Shown here piece after piece: positions 41,426 to 49,441 of a stretch of 51,705 bases of DNA (its first letter is position 1; every line of letters begins with the position of its first letter). A program made the position numbers and the translations under genes. Source of the DNA: Egicoccus sp035462025 (GTDB lineage: Bacteria > Actinomycetota > Nitriliruptoria > Nitriliruptorales > Nitriliruptoraceae); the NCBI GenBank assembly GCA_035462025.1, contig DATHUR010000206.1:1-51705 (forward strand), written 5' to 3'. The notes beneath the pieces are model-generated. The model worked only from the letters and a program-made list of their open reading frames with translations, searched no databases and was not told the DNA's origin.

Positions 41426-42433
41426 GTGGGCAAGGTCGCAGTCATGGGAGCCGGGTCGTGGGGTACGGCCTTCGGCATGATGTGCGTCGATGCCGGCGAG
41501 CCGACCACCCTGTGGGCGCGGCGCGACGAGATCGCCGCGGAGATCCGCGAACGCCGCACGAACAACAGCTACCTGCCCGATGTCCGCCTGCCCGAGGACC
41601 TCGAAGCGACCGCGGATCCCCAGGCGGCCCTGAGCGGTGCCGACGTCGTCGTGCTGGCGGTGCCCTCGGTCGGCATCGAGGAGCAGTTGACCGCCTGGGG
41701 GGCCCACATCCCGGTGGACGCGACACTGGTGAGCCTGATCAAGGGCGTCGACGTCGCGTCGATGCGTTTCGGCAGCCAGGTCGTCGCCGAGTCGCTCGAC
41801 TGCGACCCGGACCGTGTCGTGGTCGTGTCGGGACCCAACCTCGCCAAGGAGTGCGCGCAGCGGCTGCCGGCCGCCACCGTCGCCGCGAGCCCCGACGAGC
41901 GCCGCGCGGAACGGGTGCAGCAGGCGGTCATGGCGCCCTACTTCCGGGTCTACACCAACCCCGACAAGATCGGTGTCGAGGTCGGCGGCGCGGTCAAGAA
42001 CGTGATCGCGCTGGCGGCCGGGATGGCGCACGGGCTCGGCTTCGGCGACAACACGATGGCGGCGGTCATCACGCGCGGTCTCGCCGAGATGGTGCGCCTC
42101 GGGGTGGCGCTGGGCGGGCAACCACTGACGTTCTCGGGGCTGGCCGGTGTCGGCGACCTGGTCGCGACGTGCACGTCACCGAAGTCACGCAACCGCACGG
42201 TCGGCGAGCGCCTCGGCCGCGGCGAGTCCCTCGACGCGATCGTCGCGTCGATGAACATGGTCGCCGAGGGCGTGAAGTCCTCGCGCGCGATCCTCGGCCT
42301 GGCCGAGCAGGCCGACGTCGAGATGCCGATCACCGAGGGCGTGGTCGCGGTCTGCCACGCCGGCTACGACCCGAGCCAGTTGGTCGACGCCCTGCTGCAA
42401 CGCTCCGCCAAGCCCGAGATCTACGGCATGTGA
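41426..42433 (+). CDS. gpsA: Glycerol-3-phosphate dehydrogenase [NAD(P)+]
   Basis: GpsA reduces dihydroxyacetone phosphate to glycerol 3-phosphate for phospholipids. The 335-residue protein has the N-terminal KVAVMGAGSWGTAFGMM dinucleotide site, RRTNNSYLPDVRLPEDL, LAVPSVGIEEQL, VVVSGPNLAKECA, the catalytic Lys in VGGAVKNVIALAAGMAHGLG, and LAGVGDLVATCTSPKSRNR. The start is a GTG at 41426. TAGGGT at 41371-41376 may be the -10. Length is that of the family. Confidence 0.96.
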   Translation: MGKVAVMGAGSWGTAFGMMCVDAGEPTTLWARRDEIAAEIRERRTNNSYLPDVRLPEDLEATADPQAALSGADVVVLAVPSVGIEEQLTAWGAHIPVDATLVSLIKGVDVASMRFGSQVVAESLDCDPDRVVVVSGPNLAKECAQRLPAATVAASPDERRAERVQQAVMAPYFRVYTNPDKIGVEVGGAVKNVIALAAGMAHGLGFGDNTMAAVITRGLAEMVRLGVALGGQPLTFSGLAGVGDLVATCTSPKSRNRTVGERLGRGESLDAIVASMNMVAEGVKSSRAILGLAEQADVEMPITEGVVAVCHAGYDPSQLVDALLQRSAKPEIYGM

Positions 42434-42541
42434 GCCGAGGTCTCGGGCAGGCGCCGCTGCAGCGGACGTTGTCGCCCGGTTCAGCCGTGAGCAGTCGAGG
42501 GGGATCGCACCGGTGTCCGGCGGCGTTTTCGCCGGTGTCGA

Positions 42542-42547
42542 TAGCCT
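42542..42547 (+). promoter_or_regulatory. -10 element of a possible leaderless promoter
   Basis: TAGCCT ends 7 nt before ATG 42555 of the GNAT gene, the same geometry as at serB. There is no ribosome site between. An inverted repeat CCGGCG/CGCCGG flanks the region just upstream. Confidence 0.45.
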
Positions 42548-42554
42548 GGGCGCC

Positions 42555-43094
42555 ATGGGACGTCCCACGGCACACGAGCGGAAGATCGTGCTCGAAACCG
42601 ATCGACTACTGCTGCGTCCCTGGCGTGTGTCCGAGGCGGTGATCCTGCACCAACTGTGGACTGAGCGAGATCCTCGTGTCCCTCCACATCGTCGTATCGA
42701 CGCCGAAGGTGACCCCACGGTCGAGGACCTCGAAGACCGAATCCGCAGTGGTTTCCACGCCAACGCTCTCGGGCTTCTGGCAGCGGAGCGGAAGGCTTCC
42801 GGTGACGTCATCGGCTACTGCGGACTGACCGAGAACAGCAAGGTGGCCGAAGGCGAGCCGGAACTGGCGTTCGAGTTCCTTCGTAGGGTCTGGGGGCAGG
42901 GATACGCGACCGAGGCCTCGTGGGCGGTCCTCAGCTGGGCGCAGGCGTCGGGTTACCGGCGGCTGTGGGCCACAGTCAGTGACTGGAACGTTGCTTCTCG
43001 CCGGGTCCTGGCGAAGCTCGAGTTCATCGAGACCGACCGTGTGGAGCCCGGCGAGGGCCGCGGGGATGTGCTGTTCACCGTGAAACAGCTGTGA
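42555..43094 (+). CDS. GNAT acetyltransferase, RimJ/RimL type
   Basis: The 179-residue protein has the RimJ/L pattern: LETDRLLLRPWRVSEAVILH at the start, VIGYCGLTENSKVAEGEPEL, EFLRRVWGQGYATEASWAVL with the acetyl-CoA GQGYATEA loop, and WATVSDWNVASRRVLAKLEF. Such enzymes acetylate ribosomal protein N-termini or small molecules; the target is unknown. Base use is a little less GC-biased than its neighbours, so a later arrival is possible. The transcript is probably leaderless. Confidence 0.87.
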   Translation: MGRPTAHERKIVLETDRLLLRPWRVSEAVILHQLWTERDPRVPPHRRIDAEGDPTVEDLEDRIRSGFHANALGLLAAERKASGDVIGYCGLTENSKVAEGEPELAFEFLRRVWGQGYATEASWAVLSWAQASGYRRLWATVSDWNVASRRVLAKLEFIETDRVEPGEGRGDVLFTVKQL

Positions 43095-43505
43095 CCCGCT
43101 GCCGGACACCACATGGTCCGGCTCCTGCCCGAACATCGCCACATCACGCTCATGCGCGCCGAGGGTGATAGCGATTCCGATCAAGCCCGGTCGGCCGAGA
43201 TGCTCGACTGGTGTGACGTCGGCGGGTGACCGGCGCCGACCCGAACGCTCGCTGCGACGGGCGTTCTGCTCAGTCGGTGTCGGCAGGCGGTGACGAACGG
43301 CGGCAACGGTGACGTCGGCGCGCTGTAGAGGGGCGCAGCGGCGTCACCGTTGCGCGTTGGCATCACCGAACGTCCCCGCGATCGAGCGTCACATGGTCGG
43401 GCGACCGACATGCCCGCAACCGCCGCTATGACCCGGCTGTTCCGCCCGCTACTCGAAGTCGCTGGTGGCGCGGGGTGAGGCTCTCGGGGCCTGCGTGAGC
43501 AGCGC
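43095..43505. other. 411-bp gap without a supported gene
   Basis: Between the convergent GNAT and SDR genes I see no frame with family likeness or good codon bias. It contains one long inverted repeat (43305-43351) and two copies of CGGTGACG nearby. It may be a terminator region or the remains of lost DNA. Confidence 0.6.
43305..43351. repeat. Large inverted repeat (stem-loop) in the gap
   Basis: AACGGTGACG (43305-43314) and CGTCACCGTT (43342-43351) are perfectly complementary. Inside, CGCTG (43321-43325) pairs with CAGCG (43336-43340). It could terminate both convergent transcripts or be the relic of a mobile element. Confidence 0.55.
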
Positions 43506-44423
43506 TCAGTCGAAGGAGATGCCCAGCGCCTGGACGATCTTGCCGGTCTGCTCCATCACGCCCTGGGTGAACTCGGCCGAGCCGGGGCCGACCTGCTGGA
43601 TCTGCTCCCACTTGTCGGCGACCTCGTCGGGCGTGGGCACGGCGTCGAAGGTGGCGCCCTCGCCCTCGAGGATGGCGACGCGCGCCATGTAGCCGCCGCC
43701 GACCGAGTAGATGCGGCCGGTGTCGGTGCACGCCTCGGAGGCGAGATAGGCGACCAGGGGCGAGACGTAGTCGGGCTCGAGCCGCTCGAGCAGTTGCGGC
43801 GGCATGATGTCCTCGGTCATCCGCGACGCGGCGACCGGCGCGATCACGTTGGAGGTGATGCCGTACTTGGCGCCCTCGATCGCCAACGTCCGGGTGAGCC
43901 CGACCAGGCCGAGCTTCGCGGCCGAGTAGTTGGACTGACCGAAGTTGCCGTACAGGCCCGACCCCGACGTGGTGTTGACGACGCGGCCGTAGCCCTGCTC
44001 GCGCAGGTGGGGCCAGGCGGCACGGGCGACGTGGAAGCCGCCGTAGAGGTGGACCTTGAGCACCAGGTCGAGTTGCGCCTCCTCCAGCTTCGCGAAGGAG
44101 ACGTCGCGCAGGATGCCGGCGTTGTTGACCACGATGTCCACGCGGCCGAACGCGTCGATGGCGGACTGCACGATCGACTGCCCGCCCTCCCAGGTGTGTA
44201 CGCCGTCGTAGTTGGCGACGGCCTCGCCGCCTGCCTCGACGATCTCGTTCACGACCTGGTCGGCCATCTCGGACCCGCCGCCTTCACCGGCACGGTTGCC
44301 GCCGAGGTCGTTGACGACGACCTTGGCGCCGCGACTGGCCAGTAGCAGGGCATGGCTGCGGCCGAGGCCGCCGCCGGCACCGGTGACGATGGCGACACGT
44401 CCGTCGAAGTCGATCTGGGCCAC
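43506..44423 (-). CDS. Short-chain dehydrogenase/reductase, 3-hydroxyacyl-CoA dehydrogenase-like
   Basis: The 305-residue protein has GRVAIVTGAGGGLGRSHALL (NAD site), VVNDLGGNRAGEGGG, the VVNNAGILRDVSFAKL strand, catalytic Ser in VVNTTSGSGLYGNFG and Tyr-x3-Lys in QSNYSAAKLG. The NDLGG start and the 60-residue tail match the dehydrogenase domain of multifunctional beta-oxidation proteins (17-beta-HSD type 4), so a 3-hydroxyacyl-CoA is a likely substrate; no hydratase domain is attached. GTG 44423 has GGGAG 7 nt upstream. Confidence 0.87.
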   Translation of the reverse strand: MAQIDFDGRVAIVTGAGGGLGRSHALLLASRGAKVVVNDLGGNRAGEGGGSEMADQVVNEIVEAGGEAVANYDGVHTWEGGQSIVQSAIDAFGRVDIVVNNAGILRDVSFAKLEEAQLDLVLKVHLYGGFHVARAAWPHLREQGYGRVVNTTSGSGLYGNFGQSNYSAAKLGLVGLTRTLAIEGAKYGITSNVIAPVAASRMTEDIMPPQLLERLEPDYVSPLVAYLASEACTDTGRIYSVGGGYMARVAILEGEGATFDAVPTPDEVADKWEQIQQVGPGSAEFTQGVMEQTGKIVQALGISFD

Positions 44424-44571
44424 GAGGGTCTCCCTGGTCGTGGGGGTGCCGACGCTGCTGTCGGCTCGTCGAGGCGGCACCCTAGTCAGGTGGGACGAGT
44501 AGGACGGAAACGTTCCATGACCCGTCGCTAGGCTGCCGCGACATCCGCCACCTCGACGTCTGGCGCGCCGC

Positions 44572-45780
44572 GTGGAACCCACCCTGCCCCGCCCGAGCGG
44601 CGGCTTCGCGACCCGGGCCGTCCACGGCGCCGCGATCGTCCCCGAGGTCACGCAGCAGCCGGTCGGCCCCGCCATCTGGCCGTCGGCGACCTGGGCGATG
44701 CCCACCTCGTCGGGCGTCGGTGACCTGCTCACCGACGGCACGCCCGGCTACGTCTACGGACGCTACGACAACCCGACGGCGACCACCTTGCACGGCCTGA
44801 TCGCCTCGCTGCACGAGACCCCGGCGGCGTGGTCGTCGGCGTCGGGTACCGCCGCGATCCACTCGGTGCTGTCGGTGCTGCGCGGCGACGGCCGCATCCT
44901 GTCGACCTCGAGGTTGTACGGCGGCACCTGGGCGTTGCTGCAGCGGCTCGCGGCCGAGTCGGGCTGGGCCGTCGACCACGCCGACCTGCTGAGCGCCGAC
45001 GACCTCCGTGCCGCGCTGACCGACGCCCACACGCTGGTCTACGTCGAGACGCTGGCCAACCCGTCCACGGCGGTCGCCGACCTCGCCGGCATGGCGGCGG
45101 TGTGCCGCGAACGCGACGTGCCGTTGGTGGTGGACAACACGTTCGCCTCCCCGTGGCTGTGCCGCCCGTACGAACTCGGGGCGACGGCGGTGGTCGAGTC
45201 GGCCACCAAGTACCTGGCCGGACACGGGGACGTGGTCGCCGGGGTGGTCGCGGCCGACGCCGAGGTCGTGGCAGCGGTCCGCCACCACACGGTCGAACTC
45301 GGCGCGTCCCTCGGCCCGTTCGAGGCGTGGTTGGTGGTGCGGGGCATCCAGACCCTGCCGCTGCGGATGCGGGCCGCCGGCGCCAACGCCCTGGCGGTGG
45401 CCCGTGCGCTCGCGGACTCGGACGTCGTCGCCGAGGTCCGCTACCCCGGCCTCGAGCACCACCCCCAGCACGACCTCGCGACCGGGTTGTTCGGTGGCCG
45501 CGGCCATGGCGGGGTGCTCTCGTTCGACCTGCCCGACCGCGCCGCCGCGGAAGCCTTCGCAGACGGCTGCCGGGTGTTCGCGCGTGCAGCGTCGCTGGGC
45601 GGCACCCACAGCCTCGTGTTGCACCCCGCGTCGACGAGCCACCGCCAACTCGACGACGCCGCGCTGAGCGCCGCCGGCCTGGGGCCGGGCACGATCCGGC
45701 TCGCGGTCGGCATCGAGGACGAGCAGGATCTGGTCGACGACGTGCGGCAGGCGCTGACCGCCGCAGCCGCCCTGCGCTGA
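44572..45780 (+). CDS. Cys/Met-metabolism PLP enzyme (cystathionine gamma-synthase/lyase family)
   Basis: The 402-residue protein is a transsulfuration-type PLP enzyme: PSGGFATRAVHGA, YVYGRYDNPTATTLHGLIAS, SSASGTAAIHSVLSVL, VYVETLANPSTAVADL, VVDNTFASPWLCRPYELGA and the PLP Lys in VESATKYLAGHGDVVAG. Members make cystathionine, cleave it, or split methionine; the exact reaction is not settled by these motifs. GTG 44572 is used. TAGGCT at about 44532 may be the -10. It is followed 15 nt later by ddl in the same direction. Confidence 0.88.
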   Translation: MEPTLPRPSGGFATRAVHGAAIVPEVTQQPVGPAIWPSATWAMPTSSGVGDLLTDGTPGYVYGRYDNPTATTLHGLIASLHETPAAWSSASGTAAIHSVLSVLRGDGRILSTSRLYGGTWALLQRLAAESGWAVDHADLLSADDLRAALTDAHTLVYVETLANPSTAVADLAGMAAVCRERDVPLVVDNTFASPWLCRPYELGATAVVESATKYLAGHGDVVAGVVAADAEVVAAVRHHTVELGASLGPFEAWLVVRGIQTLPLRMRAAGANALAVARALADSDVVAEVRYPGLEHHPQHDLATGLFGGRGHGGVLSFDLPDRAAAEAFADGCRVFARAASLGGTHSLVLHPASTSHRQLDDAALSAAGLGPGTIRLAVGIEDEQDLVDDVRQALTAAAALR

Positions 45781-45795
45781 CGACAAGGAGCCAAC

Positions 45796-46869
45796 GTGAA
45801 GCGAGTCCTGCTGCTGTACGGAGGCCGCTCGTCGGAGCACGAGGTCTCGTGCCTGTCGGCCCGCTCGGTTCTGGCGGCGATCGACCGCAACCGCTACGAG
45901 GTGGTCCCGGTCGGCATCACCCGTGACGGCCGCTGGACTCTCACCGACGGCGTCATCCGGCCCCGCGCCGGGCGCGCGCTGCCGGAGGTGGCCGATGCCG
46001 GCCCGACGGTCGCACTGGTGGGTAGCAAGGACGGTGCCCGGCTGGTCCAGGTCGACGAGGACGGTGAGACCGCGCAGGTGGTCGGCCGTGTCGACGTCGC
46101 CTTCCCCGTGCTCCACGGCCCCTGGGGTGAGGACGGCACGGTCCAGGGACTGCTCGCCACCGTCGGGGTGCCCTACGTCGGCGCCGACGTGACGGCCTCG
46201 TCGATCGGGATCGACAAGAGCGCGATGAAGGCCGCCTTCGCGGCACGCGGCCTGCCGCAGGGCCCCTACGTCAGCGTGCACCGGCGGCGCTGGGACGCCG
46301 ATCCCTCGCTGGTGGCCGGCACGCTCGAGGACCAGTTGCCCTACCCGTGGTTCGTGAAGCCGGCGCGGCAGGGCTCGTCGATCGGGATCGGCCGGGTCGC
46401 GACGCGCGACGACCTCGACGCGGCCCTCACCGAGGCGTACGGCTACGACGACGTGGCGATCGTCGAGCAGGGCTTCGCCTCGCCCCGCGAACTCGAGGTC
46501 GGTGTGCTCGGCAACGAGGACATCGAGGTCACGGCGCCCGGCGAGATCCGGCCGTCACACGAGTTCTACGACTTCGAGGCCAAGTACCTCGACGACTCGG
46601 AACTGGTCGTGCCCGCCGACATCCCCGCCGATGTCGCCGAACGCATCGACCACCTCGCGCGCGAGGCCTACCGGGCCATCGGGTGCACCGGGATGGCCCG
46701 CGTCGACTTCTTCCTCACCGCGGACGGCGAGTTGCTGGTCAACGAGATCAACACCATCCCCGGCTTCACGCCCAACTCGATGTTCCCGCGCCTGTGGGAC
46801 GCCGAGGGGGTCAGTTACCCGCAACTGGTCGACCGCCTGCTCGACCTCGCCCAGGAGCCGGCCATATAG
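45796..46869 (+). CDS. ddl: D-alanine--D-alanine ligase
   Basis: Ddl joins two D-alanines for peptidoglycan. The 357-residue ATP-grasp protein shows VLLLYGGRSSEHEVSCLSAR, FPVLHGPWGEDGTVQGLL, YVGADVTASSIGIDKSAMKA, WFVKPARQGSSIGIGRVA, ELEVGVLGN, and the metal residues in ARVDFFLTADGELLVNEINT, then PGFTPNSMFPRLW. The Ser in GSSIGI and the YDFEAKY loop fit a D-Ala-D-Ala specific enzyme. GTG 45796 follows AAGGAG. It lies 15 nt after the PLP enzyme gene. Confidence 0.96.
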   Translation: MKRVLLLYGGRSSEHEVSCLSARSVLAAIDRNRYEVVPVGITRDGRWTLTDGVIRPRAGRALPEVADAGPTVALVGSKDGARLVQVDEDGETAQVVGRVDVAFPVLHGPWGEDGTVQGLLATVGVPYVGADVTASSIGIDKSAMKAAFAARGLPQGPYVSVHRRRWDADPSLVAGTLEDQLPYPWFVKPARQGSSIGIGRVATRDDLDAALTEAYGYDDVAIVEQGFASPRELEVGVLGNEDIEVTAPGEIRPSHEFYDFEAKYLDDSELVVPADIPADVAERIDHLAREAYRAIGCTGMARVDFFLTADGELLVNEINTIPGFTPNSMFPRLWDAEGVSYPQLVDRLLDLAQEPAI

Positions 46870-46926
46870 ATGGTCGGCGCCGAGCATGCAACCTCGGCGA
46901 CCCGTCGATCGTCCGGTGCCCTCGCC

Positions 46927-46957
46927 TTGCGTTCCCCCGGGGGGTGCCACGTACGGT
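46927..46957 (+). promoter_or_regulatory. Possible ectA promoter
   Basis: TTGCGT (46927-46932) and TACGGT (46952-46957) with 19-bp spacing. The -10 lies inside the short inverted repeat GCCAC/GTGGC (46946-46960), which might be an operator. The leader would be about 150 nt. Confidence 0.35.
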
Positions 46958-47041
46958 GGCGACCGCACCACGACCGGGACGCGCCCTGCGCTCAGGCGTG
47001 GTGTCACTGGCGAGTGCACCTGGAGGTGAGTTCTTCGCTGG

Positions 47042-47100
47042 CGGGGTCAGCCCGAGCGGCCCCGTCCGGTAGCCCGCTGCGCCCTGCGCAGCGGACCGGA
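47042..47100 (+). promoter_or_regulatory. Two adjacent hairpins in the ectA leader
   Basis: Hairpin 1: CGGGG (47042-47046) with CCCCG (47060-47064). Hairpin 2: TCCGGT (47065-47070) with ACCGGA (47095-47100), enclosing CCGCTGCGC (47074-47082) paired perfectly with GCGCAGCGG (47086-47094) over a 3-nt loop. It ends 16 nt before the ectA ATG, where the ribosome site is weak. No U-run follows, so a cis-acting RNA control element is possible. Confidence 0.5.
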
Positions 47101-47116
47101 TCGTCCAGCGGTTGTC

Positions 47117-47617
47117 ATGGTCGAGTTGATCACGTTCCGCGCCCCCGCAGCCTCAGACGCTGCGGACCTGTGGCGATTGGCGCGTGACAGTGGCTCGCTC
47201 GACCTGAACTCGCCCTACGCCTACCTGATGTGGTGCACGGACTTCGCCGACACGGCGGTCCTGGCCACCGACGGCGACGAGGTCGTGGGGTTCGTGGTCG
47301 GCCACCGGCCCCCATCCGACCCCGACAGCGCCTTCGTCTGGCAGGTCGCGGTCGCCGACGACCAGCGGGGACGCGGCCTCGGCCGCCGCCTGCTGCTCGC
47401 CTTCCTCGATCAACCCGGCAACCGTGACGCCCGCTGGCTGACCGCCACCGTCACGCCGTCGAACACCGCCTCGCTGGCGCTGTTCCGTGGCGCCGCGGCG
47501 CACCTCGACGTGGACTGCGCCGAACGCGAGCGCTTCCCCGCGAGCGTGTTCCCCGCCGAGGCAGGCGACCACGAGCCCGAGGTCGCACTGCGCATCGGGC
47601 CCCTGCCCGCGGACTGA
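47117..47617 (+). CDS. ectA: L-2,4-diaminobutyrate N-acetyltransferase (ectoine step 2)
   Basis: EctA acetylates 2,4-diaminobutyrate with acetyl-CoA. The 166-residue GNAT protein has LDLNSPYAYLMWCTDFADTA, the family mark near residue 30, VVGFVVGHRPPSDPDSAFVW, the acetyl-CoA loop VAVADDQRGRGLGRRLL, and TVTPSNTASLALFRG. The gene is first in ectABCD, with 88 nt before ectB. The ATG has no strong Shine-Dalgarno and sits just after a strong hairpin, which suggests regulated initiation, perhaps by salt or temperature (inference). Confidence 0.95.
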   Translation: MVELITFRAPAASDAADLWRLARDSGSLDLNSPYAYLMWCTDFADTAVLATDGDEVVGFVVGHRPPSDPDSAFVWQVAVADDQRGRGLGRRLLLAFLDQPGNRDARWLTATVTPSNTASLALFRGAAAHLDVDCAERERFPASVFPAEAGDHEPEVALRIGPLPAD

Positions 47618-47705
47618 CCGGCGCATCGCCGACACGCACGTGGCGGTGCGTGGTCCGCCCTGTGCCACCCGAACCCACCCATCCCCGAACACGTCAAGGA
47701 ACCCC

Positions 47706-48992
47706 GTGAACGCGATCATCGACCAGCACGAATCGCAGGTCCGGTCCTACTGCCGCTCCTGGCCTGCCACGTTCGAACGTGCCCGCGGCTCGGAGGTCTG
47801 GGACACCGAGGGTCGCCGCTACCTCGACTTCTTCGCGGGCGCCGGCGCGCTCAACTACGGCCACAACGACGCCGCGATGCAGGAGGCGGTGATCGACTAC
47901 CTGCGCAGCGACGCGGTGGTCCACAGCCTCGACACCTATACGCCGGCCAAGGAACGCTTCCTCGCCCGGTTCAACGAGGTGATCCTCGAGCCGCGCGGCA
48001 TGGGCGACTGGAAGGTGCAGTTCCCCGGCCCGACCGGCACGAACGCTGTCGAGGCGGCCATGAAGCTGGCCCGCAAGGTGACCGGCCGCGACCGCGTCAT
48101 CGGCTTCACCAACGCCTTCCACGGCATGACGGTCGGCTCCCTGGCGGTGTCCGGCAACGCGCTCAAGCGCGAGGGTGCCGGGATCATGCTCGGTGCCGGT
48201 ACGAGCCTGCCCTACGACGGTTACTTCGGCCCCGATGTCGACACCGCGGACTACCTCGACTCGTTGCTGCAGGACGGTGGCAGCGGCCTCGACCTGCCGG
48301 CCGCCGTCATCGTCGAGACCGTGCAGGCCGAGGGCGGTCTCAACACCGCCTCGATGCAGTGGCTGCGCGACCTCGAGCAGGTCTGCCACCGCCACGACGT
48401 CCTGCTCATCGTCGACGACATCCAGGCCGGGTGCGGCCGCACCGGCACCTTCTTCAGCTTCGAGCCTGCCGGCATCAAGCCCGACATCGTCACGGTGTCG
48501 AAGTCGCTGTCCGGGTTCGGCCTGCCGCTGGCCCTGACGTTGTTCCGGCCCGAACTCGACGTGTGGGAGCCGGGCGAGCACAACGGCACCTTCCGCGGTC
48601 ACAACCCCGCCTTCGTGACGGCCACCGAGGCGCTGCGCTTCTGGGAGGACGACAAGCTGACCCGAGACGTCGAGCGCAAGGCCGAGATCATCGGCCGGAC
48701 CCTCGACCGCCTCGCCGTCGCGCACCCGGTCCTCGAAGCCGAGCGCCGTGGTCGCGGCATGGTCCAGGGGCTCGCCTGCGCCGAGGGCTACGCCGCCAAG
48801 ATCTGCGAAGCAGCGTTCGAACTCGGCCTGATCGTCGAGACGTCCGGTCCGCGCGACGAGGTCGTCAAGCTGCTGCCGGCGCTCACCATCTCCGAGGAGC
48901 ACCTCGACGAGGGTCTCGAACTGCTCGTCCGCGCCGTGGTCGACGCGGTGCCCGCCACGACGGCGGCCCCGCTGGCGTCCACGTCGGCCTGA
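47706..48992 (+). CDS. ectB: Diaminobutyrate--2-oxoglutarate transaminase (ectoine step 1)
   Basis: EctB converts aspartate semialdehyde to 2,4-diaminobutyrate using glutamate. The 428-residue class III aminotransferase has YLDFFAGAGALNYGHND, the EctB-typical FPGPTGTNAVEAAMKLARKV, FTNAFHGMTVGSLAVSGN, LLIVDDIQAGCGRTGTFFSF, PLP Lys in TVSKSLSGFGLPLAL, and HNGTFRGHNPAFVTA. GTG 47706 has AAGGA 5-6 nt upstream. It is 16 nt before ectC. The aspartate semialdehyde it uses is shared with the diaminopimelate pathway encoded elsewhere in this window. Confidence 0.97.
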   Translation: MNAIIDQHESQVRSYCRSWPATFERARGSEVWDTEGRRYLDFFAGAGALNYGHNDAAMQEAVIDYLRSDAVVHSLDTYTPAKERFLARFNEVILEPRGMGDWKVQFPGPTGTNAVEAAMKLARKVTGRDRVIGFTNAFHGMTVGSLAVSGNALKREGAGIMLGAGTSLPYDGYFGPDVDTADYLDSLLQDGGSGLDLPAAVIVETVQAEGGLNTASMQWLRDLEQVCHRHDVLLIVDDIQAGCGRTGTFFSFEPAGIKPDIVTVSKSLSGFGLPLALTLFRPELDVWEPGEHNGTFRGHNPAFVTATEALRFWEDDKLTRDVERKAEIIGRTLDRLAVAHPVLEAERRGRGMVQGLACAEGYAAKICEAAFELGLIVETSGPRDEVVKLLPALTISEEHLDEGLELLVRAVVDAVPATTAAPLASTSA

Positions 48993-49008
48993 CCCGAAAG
49001 GCGACCCT

Positions 49009-49407
49009 GTGATCGTCCGCTCCCTCGACGACCTCGTCGGCACCGACCGCGACGTCGCTGCCGACACCTGGTCCAGCCGCCGGTTCCTGCTCGCGCAGGA
49101 CGGGCTGGGCTACTCGCTCAACGACACGGTGCTGCACGCCGGCACCACCACGCAGATGCACTACCGGCACCACCAGGAGTCCGTGTACTGCATCGGCGGC
49201 ACCGGGACGCTGACCAACCTCGAGACGGGCGAGGAACACCCCATCGCACCAGGGACGCTGTACGTCCTCGACGGCCACGAGCGGCACACGCTGCACGCCG
49301 AGACCGACCTGCGCATGGTGTGCGTGTTCACGCCCGCACTGACCGGCCGCGAGGTCCACGGCCCCGACGGCGCGTATCCGCCCCCGCAGCCCGCGGCCGC
49401 CGGCTGA
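49009..49407 (+). CDS. ectC: L-Ectoine synthase
   Basis: EctC closes N-gamma-acetyl-diaminobutyrate to ectoine. The 132-residue cupin has MIVRSLDDLVGTDRDV at the start, SSRRFLLAQDGLGYSLNDT, the metal-site TTTQMHYRHHQESVYCIGG (Glu in QESVYC), IAPGTLYVLDGHERHTLHAE and the CVFTPALTGREVH end. Length and motifs are those of the family. GTG 49009 is preceded by GAAAGG. It is 34 nt before ectD. Confidence 0.97.
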   Translation: MIVRSLDDLVGTDRDVAADTWSSRRFLLAQDGLGYSLNDTVLHAGTTTQMHYRHHQESVYCIGGTGTLTNLETGEEHPIAPGTLYVLDGHERHTLHAETDLRMVCVFTPALTGREVHGPDGAYPPPQPAAAG

Positions 49408-49441
49408 ACATCCCAACTCCACGATGCCAAGGAGGTCTTCC

